Shown: positions 25,165 to 33,763 of the stretch, one piece after another
Layout: every line of letters starts with the position of its first letter
Numbering within the stretch: the first letter of the stretch is position 1
Notes under the pieces: generated by a model
What the model was told of the DNA's origin: nothing
Database searches by the model: none
Seen by the model: only the letters and a program-made list of their open reading frames with translations
Origin: Pinirhizobacter soli
GTDB taxonomy: Bacteria; Pseudomonadota; Gammaproteobacteria; Xanthomonadales; Rhodanobacteraceae
Assembly (NCBI RefSeq): GCF_015905305.1
Contig: NZ_JADZLQ010000003.1
Location: 310,001-374,000, forward strand
Direction: 5' to 3'
DNA length: 64,000 bases
Translations under genes and position numbers: made by a program

Positions 25165-27009
25165 TTAGATCAGGTCGCGTAACACCAGGGTGACCTTGCG
25201 CGGCTTGCCATGGCGCTCGACGGTCAGCGCCACTTCCGTGCCGGGCGCCTCGTTGCGCAGGCGCCGCCGCAGGTCGTACAGGTGCATGGACGACGCTGCC
25301 TTGCCATCCACCGCCACGATGATGTCGCCAGCGGCAATTCCCGCCTTCGCCGCTGGCGCGTCGTCATCGACGTTGACCACGCCGAATCCCTTGCCGCTCG
25401 AGTTCAGCCACATGCCGGAACGGTCGAACGTGTCCAGGTCGTCGATCTTTCCGGGGATGGGCTTCAGGTACATCACCTGGTGGTCGTAATCGAAAGTGAC
25501 CACGAAGCGCTTGAGCAGGCCGCCACCGATATTGTTCGGGAAGGCCTCGATGCTGCCGACGCCGCCCTTGTCCAGGTTAAATTCGGCCAGCGGCGACTTC
25601 ACCGTGACATCGCCAAGCTTCAGGTCCTTGCCCCGGAACACATAGCCCCGGCTCGCGCCGCCCACGCCCCAGCCGGTGATCGCCTCGGCGCCGTTCTTCT
25701 CCAGGTCGCGAATGTGATTGCGTTCGGCAAACGGGCTGGTGAGCGACAGCACGTTACGCGCGCCGGTATCGATGCCGAATCGACCAGGAATGCCGGCGTA
25801 ACTGCCCAGCACTTCGGGAAACTGGTGGTAGAAGCGGAACGGCACCGGCGTTCCCGCGTCGCTGGGATCGAAGTGCTTTTTGTCGATGAAGGTAAGTTCG
25901 TGACGGGCGTAGTCGAAGCGCGTGATGAAACGGGAGATGAACTCGTAGCCGATCATGCCCTGCTCGTCGAGGCCTTCGGCGGCGTTGGAGAATTTGAGCA
26001 CGCTGATGGGCTGATCCTTCAGGGTGGCCCCGCCCACGCGGATGGACTGCACGCGCGCCAGCCCGCTCAGGGCCACGGCGCTGCCGGAGCCCGTGGACGT
26101 TTGCGCGCCCTGCACCTTGATGCCAAGCGCGGCTGCTGAATCAGGCACCAGGATGTCGTGGCCGCCGGTATCCACGATGACATTCAGCGGCTTGCTGCCA
26201 TTGAACGATGCCTTGACGTAGACATGGTTGTTGGCGAGCAGGAACGGCACGGTGGTTTGCGTGGTGCCCGGGGCAAGCTCGAAATCGTGCAGGTCGGTCT
26301 TGGGCAGCGCGAAGCTTGTGTCATTCGAAGCGGCGGAGAAGGTCGCCGACGACAGCTTCATCGTCTGCTGGCCGGATACGCCGCTGCCATCCTCAATCAC
26401 CACCGTGTGCGCCAGCTGCACACCGTCGGTGGCGGCGTAGTCGGAGTAGTGGGTGGTGATGGTGAGGGTGGTATTCACCTCCACCGTACGCGCCAGCAGG
26501 TGCGTGACGGGATCGAACCAGGCATCGAACGGCTTGCCTTCCTTGGGGACGACGTTAAGGACGTCGTAATCCTTGCCACCGTCGCTCTTGCGCCCGGCAT
26601 CGGTGACCGTGGCACCGCCCCGGTCGCTGCGCCACCACAGGTTCTGCACACGGTAGGCCTCATTGACGGCGAGCTGGCGAACATCGCCGCCTTCCTGGGG
26701 CGTGGCTGTCCCCGACGATTCCACCTCCCAGGCCGTCTTGCCATCGAAACCGGTTGCGCCCTTGGTTGGACCAATATCCGAACGATCGACGAAACGGCCG
26801 CGCTTGATGTCCTGTATCGAGGTGACCTGGCCGGTGAGTCCCTGGCCCGAGTAGGCATAGCGAAGCTCCAGGCCATCTTTTGCCTGCCATTGATTGCCGG
26901 CGGTTGCCGTTTCGTTGGCCGCGAGCACCTGCGCCGCGTGATCGGCGGCCAGCACAGCGAAGGGTGACAGGGAGAACGCAACAGCGAGGGCGAGGAAGGT
27001 CTTGCGCAT
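25165..27009 (-). CDS. Secreted double-DTG aspartyl protease with C-terminal PDZ domain
   Basis: 614 aa with a signal peptide (MRKTFLALAVAFSLSPFAVLA). The N-terminal third is a beta-rich domain resembling lipoprotein-localisation-type folds (QWQAKDGLELRYAYSGQGL, YDVLNVVPKEGKPFDAWFDP). Two retropepsin-like lobes follow, each with a catalytic Asp-Thr-Gly: VIVDTGGHDILVPDSA (about residue 280) and RFGIDTGARNVLSL (about residue 412). A PDZ domain closes the protein (GFGVVNVDDDAPAAKAGIAA, GDIIVAVDGKA). It probably works in the periplasm on peptides or proteins. A single-chain arrangement carrying two DTG motifs suggests a self-contained pepsin-like active site. The start is the ATG at 27009; the longer frame lacks a signal peptide at its end. 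Confidence 0.82.
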   Translation of the reverse strand: MRKTFLALAVAFSLSPFAVLAADHAAQVLAANETATAGNQWQAKDGLELRYAYSGQGLTGQVTSIQDIKRGRFVDRSDIGPTKGATGFDGKTAWEVESSGTATPQEGGDVRQLAVNEAYRVQNLWWRSDRGGATVTDAGRKSDGGKDYDVLNVVPKEGKPFDAWFDPVTHLLARTVEVNTTLTITTHYSDYAATDGVQLAHTVVIEDGSGVSGQQTMKLSSATFSAASNDTSFALPKTDLHDFELAPGTTQTTVPFLLANNHVYVKASFNGSKPLNVIVDTGGHDILVPDSAAALGIKVQGAQTSTGSGSAVALSGLARVQSIRVGGATLKDQPISVLKFSNAAEGLDEQGMIGYEFISRFITRFDYARHELTFIDKKHFDPSDAGTPVPFRFYHQFPEVLGSYAGIPGRFGIDTGARNVLSLTSPFAERNHIRDLEKNGAEAITGWGVGGASRGYVFRGKDLKLGDVTVKSPLAEFNLDKGGVGSIEAFPNNIGGGLLKRFVVTFDYDHQVMYLKPIPGKIDDLDTFDRSGMWLNSSGKGFGVVNVDDDAPAAKAGIAAGDIIVAVDGKAASSMHLYDLRRRLRNEAPGTEVALTVERHGKPRKVTLVLRDLI

Positions 27010-27101
27010 GGTTGATCCGGGTCGGGGGATGGTTGGCTGCGACAGTAGATGCCCATCGCGCGTGTCGTCTTGAATCCAGTTGACCTGGGCCGCTTTGCCG
27101 T

Positions 27102-27839
27102 TCAGGCCACCGCAGCCATGCGCCAGGCGCGTGGCATGTGTCCGGTGAGGCCGCTTACCGCGCGGCTCATGTGCGCCTGGTCGGAAAAGCCAAGTTCCGT
27201 CGCCAGCCGACCCAACGCCAGCGACGATCCACGGATGGCTTCCCATGCTGCCCGAGCTCTTACCTGGGCGCGGTAGGCTTTCGGTGAACTGCCGTAGGCC
27301 TTGCGGAAGCCGCGGCTGACCGATTCGACGCGCAGGCCCATGTCCTCGGCCCACTGGGCCAAGCTGATATCCGGCTGCTCACGGAGGTTCCGGGCGAGCA
27401 GGTCCGGCCAGTCGTCATGGCCCGATGTATCGGCCACGAACGCCTCGGCGAATGCCGGCCACGCCTCGGCGGGCGAACGTTCGGCAATGCGCAAGAGGGC
27501 GTCGGGGTCGCTCACGCGGCCGTAAACGGGGAACCGGGCCGTGGCGGGCATGGGGATGATGAGTACGTCCGCGCCGCGCGCGGAAAAGCAGTCCAGGTGT
27601 GATTCGAACGCGCGGTGCACCAGCACATCGCCGGCCTGCACGGTGTACCGGCCCTCATCGCCGGCTTCCAGGTAGGAACCGCTCAGGAGCACCGTGGCAA
27701 AGGCGGTGTCATGGCAGTGGCGCTCCAGGCAATGGCTCGGCGCGTGGCGTTGCCGGCCGGCAGGTGCGTGGGCGTAGGGATGGGAGCAGGCGTGCATCGG
27801 ATCGTCCATTCGCGATGGGCGAAGGGCTTGGGGTTCCAT
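27102..27839 (-). CDS. AraC-family transcriptional regulator
   Basis: 245 aa with an N-terminal cupin-like sensor region (HCLERHCHDTAFATVLLSGS, YTVQAGDVLVHRAFESHLDC) and a C-terminal pair of helix-turn-helix motifs (ISLAQWAEDMGLRVESVSRG and LALGRLATELGFSDQAHMSR ending in TGHMPRAWR). It is transcribed away from the GH172 gene with a 67-bp shared promoter region, so control of that gene is possible. The aspartyl-protease gene lies downstream on the same strand. Start codon uncertain: 27839 or MDDP at 27809. Confidence 0.85.
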   Translation of the reverse strand: MEPQALRPSRMDDPMHACSHPYAHAPAGRQRHAPSHCLERHCHDTAFATVLLSGSYLEAGDEGRYTVQAGDVLVHRAFESHLDCFSARGADVLIIPMPATARFPVYGRVSDPDALLRIAERSPAEAWPAFAEAFVADTSGHDDWPDLLARNLREQPDISLAQWAEDMGLRVESVSRGFRKAYGSSPKAYRAQVRARAAWEAIRGSSLALGRLATELGFSDQAHMSRAVSGLTGHMPRAWRMAAVA

Positions 27840-27906
27840 TGATCAGTGGTTGCGCCGATGATCGGCCTGTTGGTCGTGGCCGTCCATGTGACTACTGGGA
27901 TAGACA

Positions 27907-29121
27907 ATGATGCTGCTTCGCTGCCTGCTTGCCTGCGCCGCCCTGGCCCTGGCCGGGTCCGCATCGGCCCAGTCGCTGTACCAGTACAAGCCGCAGAAGA
28001 CCGGCTGGCTCAGCCCGGAGAATCGCAACGGGGAGCCAGGCCGCGGTGCGCTGGAGAACCACGGCGCCAAGGGCCACGCCTTCGATTCCATCGCTGCCGG
28101 CGGCGTGCTGGAGCTGGGCCGCATCGACGGTGAAGGCGTTATCCGTCGGGTCTGGATGACGGTGGATGACCGCTCGCCGCGGATGCTGCGTGCCTTGCGG
28201 TTGCAGATGTTCTGGGATGGCGCCGACACGCCGGCGGTGGACGTGCCGCTGGGTGATTTCTTCGGCGTTGCGCTGGAAGCGCCGCACCGGTTCGAAAATG
28301 CGCTGTTCGCCAGTCCCGAGGGCCGCTCGTTCATTGCCACCGTACCCATGCCGTTCCGCCGCGGCGCACGCGTGGTGCTGCGCAACGAGGGTGGCGTGCC
28401 GTTGAACATGGTGTTCTACGACATCGACTTCACCCGTGAAACCGTGCCCGACGATGCCTTGTACTTCCATGCCAGCTGGCGCCGCGAGAACCCGACCAAG
28501 CTCGGCCAGGACATGCGCCTGATGCCGCGCGTGACCGGCCGCGGGCGCTTCCTGGGCACGTCGGTGGCGGTGCTGGGCAACCCGGCTTACCAGGACACCT
28601 GGTGGGGCGAGGGCGAGGTGAAGGTGTTCCTGGACGGCGATACCGACCATCCCACGCTTGCTGGTACCGGCAGCGAGGACTACCTCGGCAGCGGCTGGGG
28701 TCTGGGCCCGTACGTCCAGCGATACCAGGGCGCGCCGATTGCCGACAAGAAGACCAACCACTGGCTGTTCTATCGCTTGCACGTGCCCGATCCGATCATG
28801 TTCGAGCGTGAGTGCGAAGTGCGCCTGCAGCAGATCGGCGGCGGACCGCGCAAGCAGGTGATGGCGCTGAAGAAGGCCGGCGTGCCGTTGCAGCCGGTGA
28901 CGCTGGACCCGGGCGGCCGGGAGCATTTCATCAAGCTGCTCGAGGGCGGCAAGATCGATCCGGCGGCCGCGAATGCACCCGATGGCTGGCTCAATTACTA
29001 CCGGCAGGACGACATCGCGGCGACGGCGTACTACTACCTGGATTCACCTGGGCAGGCGGCCGGCACCACGCTGGCACCGGTGGCCGAGCGGGTGGCGGGG
29101 ACGAGCACCGTCAAACCGTAG
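27907..29121 (+). CDS. DUF2961 / GH172 family secreted glycosidase
   Basis: 404 aa with a signal peptide (LLACAALALAGSASAQ). It shows the DUF2961 (GH172) landmarks: RNGEPGRGALENHGAKGHAF near the start, RVWMTVDDRSPRMLRALRLQ, and the strongly conserved GEGEVKVFLDGDTDHPTLAG and GTGSEDYLGSGWGLG at about 235-265. GH172 includes alpha-D-fructofuranose dianhydride synthase/hydrolase and alpha-arabinofuranosidase activities. Members trimerise through jelly-roll domains, and acidic residues in the GSEDY segment take part in catalysis. The gene is divergent from an AraC regulator. The natural substrate is not inferable. Confidence 0.87.
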   Translation: MMLLRCLLACAALALAGSASAQSLYQYKPQKTGWLSPENRNGEPGRGALENHGAKGHAFDSIAAGGVLELGRIDGEGVIRRVWMTVDDRSPRMLRALRLQMFWDGADTPAVDVPLGDFFGVALEAPHRFENALFASPEGRSFIATVPMPFRRGARVVLRNEGGVPLNMVFYDIDFTRETVPDDALYFHASWRRENPTKLGQDMRLMPRVTGRGRFLGTSVAVLGNPAYQDTWWGEGEVKVFLDGDTDHPTLAGTGSEDYLGSGWGLGPYVQRYQGAPIADKKTNHWLFYRLHVPDPIMFERECEVRLQQIGGGPRKQVMALKKAGVPLQPVTLDPGGREHFIKLLEGGKIDPAAANAPDGWLNYYRQDDIAATAYYYLDSPGQAAGTTLAPVAERVAGTSTVKP

Positions 29122-29124
29122 AGG

Positions 29125-29790
29125 CTAGTGCACCCACTCGCCGCTGCGCTGGCGGGGCGGGGCCGGGTCGTCGTCTTCCGGACCGGGCGCTGCGGCCAGT
29201 TCTTCTTCGGTCGGTGTTTTCTGCCGCCAGTACTGGTTGACCGCGGCGAGCACCATCGGCACCTGCGACAGGCATTCGTCGTATTCGTCGTCGGTGAGTT
29301 TCTCGAACTCCGCATCGGCGGTGAGGATGCCCTCGTCCACCGCCAGGGCCATCACGGGGCCGAGCAGTTCCATCAGCTGCGGATCACCGGCCAGGCGGGT
29401 TTCCCAGAGGCTCGCGCGTATGTCGATGCCGCGGCTGAAACCCTCGCACCAGCCCGCGGCCGACAGCACCGGGCCTGCATCCAGGTCGATCTCGCCCAGG
29501 ATCGGCTCGTAGGCGTCGACCTCGAGCTCGGCCAGGATCGAGTCGTTGAGCTTGGCCAGCAGCGCCAGCACGCGATTGCCCTCGTCTTCGTCGTCGAAGG
29601 CGTCGTGCAGCACTTCGGGCAGCCACTCGGTGGGCGTGACCGGGACCGGGCCGACGGCGATGGCCGACAACATGCCGTGGACGCCATCGAGCAGGAGATC
29701 GCCGTCGCCGCAGTGGGCGCGCAGGTAGCGATCAAGCTCCTCGAGTTCGGCATCGTCCAGCGAACTGGGCCAATCGGTTGAGGTATTCAT
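29125..29790 (-). CDS. UPF0149 (YgfB/YecA) family protein
   Basis: 221 aa all-helical protein: LDDAELEELDRYLRAHCGDG, LLDGVHGMLSAIAVGPVPVTP, AGWCEGFSRGIDIRA, then an acidic C terminus (EEELAAAPGPEDDDPAPP). This pattern matches the UPF0149 family, but the C-terminal SEC-C zinc motif of YecA is absent. The function is unknown. Its start codon touches the stop of xthA (3 bp from it), so it is probably cotranscribed downstream of the DNA-repair gene. Confidence 0.85.
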   Translation of the reverse strand: MNTSTDWPSSLDDAELEELDRYLRAHCGDGDLLLDGVHGMLSAIAVGPVPVTPTEWLPEVLHDAFDDEDEGNRVLALLAKLNDSILAELEVDAYEPILGEIDLDAGPVLSAAGWCEGFSRGIDIRASLWETRLAGDPQLMELLGPVMALAVDEGILTADAEFEKLTDDEYDECLSQVPMVLAAVNQYWRQKTPTEEELAAAPGPEDDDPAPPRQRSGEWVH

Positions 29791-30558
29791 CTAGACGTTC
29801 AACTCCAGGACCACCGGGGTGTGGTCGGACGGGCGCTCCCACGTTCGCGGGGTACGTTCGATGGCAGCGGCCGATGCCAGTGATTTGAGAGCATCGCTGA
29901 TCAAGATCAAGTCGATACGCAGGCCCATGTTGCGCCGGAACGCAGCCTGGCGGTAGTCCCACCAGCTGAAATGTCCCGCATCTTCTTCGAAAATCCGGAA
30001 ACTGTCGGTTAATCCGAGGTCCGTGATGGCCTTCAGTGCGGCACGCTCGGGCGGCGAGGCGAGGATGTCCTCGCCCCAAGCCACCGGGTCGTAGAGGTCC
30101 CGGGCGTCGGGTGCGATGTTGAAGTCGCCCAGCACCACCATCTTCGGATGACGCGCCAGTTCGGCCGCCAGGAAATCGCGCATCCGGGCCAGCCAATCCA
30201 GTTTGTAGCTGTATTTTTCGTCGCCGACGGCCTTGCCGTTCACCACGTAAAGGTTGACCACCCGGATGCCGTCGACGGTGGCGGCCAGGATGCGCCGCTG
30301 TGGATCGTCGTGGCCGACCATGTCGGTTACCACGTCCGTGATCTCGCCGCGAGCCAGGATCGCTACGCCGTTGTAGGTTTTCTGGCCCGAGCACACGCTG
30401 CGATAGCCCAAGGCGGCAATCTCGTCCGTCGGGAACTTGCTGTCTTCGAGCTTGGTTTCCTGCAGCGCAACGATGTCGGGCTGGCTTTCGCCCAACCACT
30501 GCTGCAGGTGGGGCAGGCGGACCTTGAGCGAATTGACGTTCCAGGAGGCGATTTTCAT
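29791..30558 (-). CDS. xthA: Exodeoxyribonuclease III
   Basis: 255 aa, the size of E. coli ExoIII-type AP endonucleases. Landmarks are KIASWNVNSLKVRL at the N terminus, LQETKLED (metal-binding Glu about residue 35), VVLGDFNIAPD (catalytic Asp and Asn), FSWWDYR, RIDLILIS and the terminal SDHTPVVLEL (catalytic His). It cleaves DNA at apurinic/apyrimidinic sites and removes 3' blocks in base-excision repair. All key residues are present. The gene lies immediately upstream of the UPF0149 gene. Confidence 0.95.
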   Translation of the reverse strand: MKIASWNVNSLKVRLPHLQQWLGESQPDIVALQETKLEDSKFPTDEIAALGYRSVCSGQKTYNGVAILARGEITDVVTDMVGHDDPQRRILAATVDGIRVVNLYVVNGKAVGDEKYSYKLDWLARMRDFLAAELARHPKMVVLGDFNIAPDARDLYDPVAWGEDILASPPERAALKAITDLGLTDSFRIFEEDAGHFSWWDYRQAAFRRNMGLRIDLILISDALKSLASAAAIERTPRTWERPSDHTPVVLELNV

Positions 30559-30597
30559 GGCCGCATTGTAGCGGCGGTGTATGGCAACACGGCAGGG

Positions 30598-30879
30598 TCA
30601 GGTGACGCGGATCAGCGCTCCAAGCACCACCAACAGCACCACCATCGAACCCAGGCCCGTGGCACCGCCCCGGAACGCGCCGCGCAGCCAACGCTCACGC
30701 GGGTTGCCCAGCAGGCCAATGGCCACCCCGAGCGCCGTAGGCGCGAGCAGGACGAAGGCGAGCAGGCCCACCGCAAAGCCGCGGATGATGGAACCTTGAG
30801 TCGGGGTTGCCGCGTGCACCATGGGCACGATGAAGGCCAGCGTCAGCAGCGTAGCCGCGCGTGACAGGTTTCTTGCCAT
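30598..30879 (-). CDS. Small membrane protein of unknown function
   Basis: 93 aa with an N-terminal signal-like hydrophobic stretch (AATLLTLAFIVPMVHA) and two further helices (GFAVGLLAFVLLAPTALGVAIG and GLGSMVVLLVVLGALI). No family is recognised. It stands between prlC and xthA on the same strand with modest gaps. The coding call rests on the ordered hydrophobic pattern and on GGGAGGG-like purines upstream of the ATG at 30879. Confidence 0.6.
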   Translation of the reverse strand: MARNLSRAATLLTLAFIVPMVHAATPTQGSIIRGFAVGLLAFVLLAPTALGVAIGLLGNPRERWLRGAFRGGATGLGSMVVLLVVLGALIRVT

Positions 30880-31003
30880 GACACCCCTCCCTTGACCCGC
30901 GGCCGTGCCGCGGTATCGGCGCCAAAACTACGCCGTGTCAGATGAAGGGGCGGTGCAAAATCGGCAGCGAAACGCTTTCACCGACGAACGTCACATCAGG
31001 TGT

Positions 31004-31029
31004 GGGGTCAGAGTCATGACTCTGACCCC
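31004..31029. repeat. Palindromic repeat, copy 3 (no loop)
   Basis: GGGGTCAGAGTCA (31004-31016) is immediately followed by its exact reverse complement (31017-31029). This is the same core as copies 1 and 2 with no spacer, 37 bp past the 3' end of prlC. Confidence 0.88.
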
Positions 31030-31065
31030 CTAAACGTGTGGGTTGAGTCCCGCCGGGGAGGGTTT

Positions 31066-33105
31066 TCAGGCTAGCCCGTAACTGGCCAGCAAGGCATCGG
31101 GCCTGGGCTCTCGCCCACGGAATGCCACGAACGATTCCAGGGCCGGGCGGGACGCGCCCACGGCCAGCACCTCGCGCCGGAAGGCATCGCCGCTGGCGCG
31201 GTCGACCACGCCGGCTTCCTCGAATTTGCCGAAGGCGTCGGCCGAGAGCACCTCGGCCCAGAGGTAGCTGTAGTACCCGGCCGCATACCCTCCCGCGAAG
31301 ATATGCGTGAACGCGTGCGGGAAACGCTGCCAGGCCGGCGGATGCAGTACCGCCACCTCGTGGCGCACTTTTTCCAGCACGTTCATCGGCTGCGCGCCGT
31401 GGCCGGGGTCGTAGTCCAGGTGCAGCAGGAAGTCGAACAGGGCGAACTCGAGCTGGCGCACCAGGAACAGGCCGGCATGGAAGTGCCGGGCGGCCAGCAT
31501 GCGCTCGTAGAGTTCGTCCGGCAGCGGTTCGTTCGTCTGGTAATGGCGGGCAAACAGGTTCAGCGCTTCGCGGTTCCAGCCGAAGTTCTCCATGAACTGG
31601 CTGGGCAGTTCCACCGCGTCCCATTCCACGCCTTCGATGCCGCCGATCGACGGGATGTCGATCTCCGTCAGGAGGTGATGCAGGCCATGGCCGAATTCGT
31701 GGAACAGGGTGAGGACGTCGTCGTGGGTGAGCAAGGCCGGCATGTCGCCGGTGGGCGGCGGGAAATTACAGGTGAGAAAGGCTACCGGCAGGGACAGCTC
31801 ATCGCCGTCCCGGAAGCGTGCCCGGCAGACATCCATCCACGCGCCACCGCGCTTGCCCGAGCGGGCATAGAGGTCGAGATAGACGCCGGCGAACACCGTG
31901 CCGTTAGTGTCGAGCACGTCGAAATAGCGGACGTCGTCGTGCCACTTGGGCGCGTCGTCGTTCGGGGCCAGCGCGATGCCGTACAGCTCGCCGGCCAGGC
32001 GGAACAGGCCGGCGATCACCGCGGGCAAGGCGAAGTAAGGCTTCAACTGCTCTTCATCCAGTGCGTAGCGCTGCTGGCGAAGTTTCTCCGCGGCGTAAGC
32101 CACGTCCCAGGGTTCCAGGCCGTCCAGGCGCAGGCTTTGCGTGGCGAATTCGCGTAGCTGCACCAGCTCCTTCTGGGCCACGGGTTTGGCGCGGGCAGCA
32201 AGGTCGCGCAGGAAATCGAGCACCACCTGCGGCGAGGTCGCCATTTTGGTGGCCAGCGATTCCTCCGCGGCGTTGGCGAAGCCAAGCAGCTGCGCGGCCT
32301 CGTGACGCAGCTGCATGATCCGTTCGATGCGCTGGGTATTGTCGAACTTGCCCGCGTTCGGGCCCTGGTCCGATGCCCGCGTCTGGTAGGCCCAGTACAC
32401 CTGTTCGCGAAGCTCGCGCTTGTCGGCGTAGGTCATCACCGCCTGCACGCTGGGCTGCTTGAGGGTGACCAGATAGCCGTCGAGCTTGGCCTCCTGGGCG
32501 TATTGGCGGAGCACTGCCACGCCCGACGGCGGGATGCCGGCGAGGTCGCGCTCGTCGTTGACGTGCTTCTGCCACGCCTCCGACGCATCGAGCACTGCAT
32601 TGGAGAACTCGGTGGTGATCTTCGACAGCTCCACGCCGATCTCGCGGAAGCGTGAACGGGCCGGTTCCTCCAGGGCAACGCCTGACAGGTGGAAATCGTG
32701 CAGCGCGTGCTCCACGGCGGCACGCTGCGGACGCGGCAGGCCGGCAAAATCGCCGCGCGCCGCCACCCCCTGTACCGCGGCGAAGAGCTCGCGGTTCTGG
32801 CCCAGCTCAATGGCGTGGTCGGTGAGTTTTTCTTCCGCGCGGCCATGGGCTTCGCGCAGGGCTTCGGTGTCGGCCACCGAATGCAGGTGGCTTACCGGCG
32901 ACCATGCCCGGCCAAGGCGCTGCTCCAGGCGCTCCTGCGGCAGCATCACGTCCTGGAAGCTGCCGCCACCGGCCAGCACCAGCGCATCGATGGCCTGGCG
33001 GTACTCGGCCAGCAGGGCATCGATGGCCGGTTCCACGTGCTCGGGCCGGATGGCCGGGAAGGGCGGCAGTGTCTCGTCGCTGAGCAGGGGGTTTTCCGTG
33101 GTCAT
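31066..33105 (-). CDS. prlC: Oligopeptidase A (M3 metallopeptidase)
   Basis: 679 aa, same length class as E. coli OpdA. The zinc motif HEFGH is at residues 469-473, the E. coli position, with the downstream Glu in the EGVEWDAVELPSQFMENF block completing the metal site. The enzyme is cytoplasmic and degrades signal peptides and other short peptides. The ATG at 33105 (MTTENPLLS) is chosen because the longer frame runs across the promoter of the divergent carbonic-anhydrase gene. Palindromic repeat copy 3 lies just beyond the stop. Confidence 0.95.
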   Translation of the reverse strand: MTTENPLLSDETLPPFPAIRPEHVEPAIDALLAEYRQAIDALVLAGGGSFQDVMLPQERLEQRLGRAWSPVSHLHSVADTEALREAHGRAEEKLTDHAIELGQNRELFAAVQGVAARGDFAGLPRPQRAAVEHALHDFHLSGVALEEPARSRFREIGVELSKITTEFSNAVLDASEAWQKHVNDERDLAGIPPSGVAVLRQYAQEAKLDGYLVTLKQPSVQAVMTYADKRELREQVYWAYQTRASDQGPNAGKFDNTQRIERIMQLRHEAAQLLGFANAAEESLATKMATSPQVVLDFLRDLAARAKPVAQKELVQLREFATQSLRLDGLEPWDVAYAAEKLRQQRYALDEEQLKPYFALPAVIAGLFRLAGELYGIALAPNDDAPKWHDDVRYFDVLDTNGTVFAGVYLDLYARSGKRGGAWMDVCRARFRDGDELSLPVAFLTCNFPPPTGDMPALLTHDDVLTLFHEFGHGLHHLLTEIDIPSIGGIEGVEWDAVELPSQFMENFGWNREALNLFARHYQTNEPLPDELYERMLAARHFHAGLFLVRQLEFALFDFLLHLDYDPGHGAQPMNVLEKVRHEVAVLHPPAWQRFPHAFTHIFAGGYAAGYYSYLWAEVLSADAFGKFEEAGVVDRASGDAFRREVLAVGASRPALESFVAFRGREPRPDALLASYGLA

Positions 33106-33195
33106 GCCTTGGGTTTCCGGTCCGTGGGGCGCACCGCGCGCCCGGATGGTCAGCGTGGCGACCGCAGGCTGCGAAATCAAGCGCCGCGGCGGCGG

Positions 33196-33201
33196 TAGAA
33201 T
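33196..33201 (+). promoter_or_regulatory. Extended-type -10 element for a possibly leaderless mRNA
   Basis: TAGAAT stands 6 nt before the ATG at 33208, which puts the expected transcription start at or next to the first codon. No -35 match and no Shine-Dalgarno are seen. Confidence 0.45.
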
Positions 33202-33207
33202 GCCCCG

Positions 33208-33741
33208 ATGAATCATCTCCGCAGCTACCGCGGCATCCTTCCGCGCCTGGGCGAACGCGTCTACGTGGATCCTGCCGCCACCGTGATCGGCGACGTCGAA
33301 CTGGGCGACGACGCCTCGGTATGGCCCGGCGCCGTGCTGCGGGGCGATGTCCATCACATCCGGGTCGGCGCCCGCAGCAATATCCAGGACGGCGCCATCG
33401 TCCATGTCACCCACGATGGCCCCTACACGCCGGGCGGCTTCCCCACCATCATCGGACACGACGTCACCATCGGCCACGCCGCCGTGATCCACGCCTGCAC
33501 CATCGGCAATTTCGCCCTGGTCGGCATGCACGCCACGGTGCTGGACGGGGCATCCGTCGGCGACTACGGGTTCCTGGCCGCCGGCGCGGTGCTTTCGCCG
33601 GGCAAGGCGGTGGGCAAGGGCGAACTGTGGGTGGGCAACCCCGCACGCTTCGTGCGGCTGCTCACCGAGAAGCAGGTGGAGATGCTGGTGTACTCCGCGG
33701 CCAACTACGTGAAGCTCAAGGACGACTACCTGGCCGGTTGA
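33208..33741 (+). CDS. Gamma-class carbonic anhydrase family protein (YrdA/CaiE type)
   Basis: 177 aa left-handed beta-helix protein built of hexapeptide repeats, for example SVWPGAVLRGDVHHIRVGAR, SNIQDGAIVHVTHDG, PTIIGHDVTIGHAAVIHACT, ALVGMHATVLDGASVGDY. The three zinc-ligand histidines of the gamma-CA fold are present in the HVTHDG and IGHAAVIHAC segments. YrdA-type proteins often lack measurable carbonic anhydrase activity, so the catalytic role is unproven. It is divergent from prlC. Confidence 0.9.
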   Translation: MNHLRSYRGILPRLGERVYVDPAATVIGDVELGDDASVWPGAVLRGDVHHIRVGARSNIQDGAIVHVTHDGPYTPGGFPTIIGHDVTIGHAAVIHACTIGNFALVGMHATVLDGASVGDYGFLAAGAVLSPGKAVGKGELWVGNPARFVRLLTEKQVEMLVYSAANYVKLKDDYLAG

Positions 33742-33763
33742 GGGCGCCGCATCGTAGCGCCCA

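Noticed and set aside
30148-30864. Plus-strand 238-aa frame over xthA
   Set aside because: It is antisense to xthA and a small membrane gene and has no domain.
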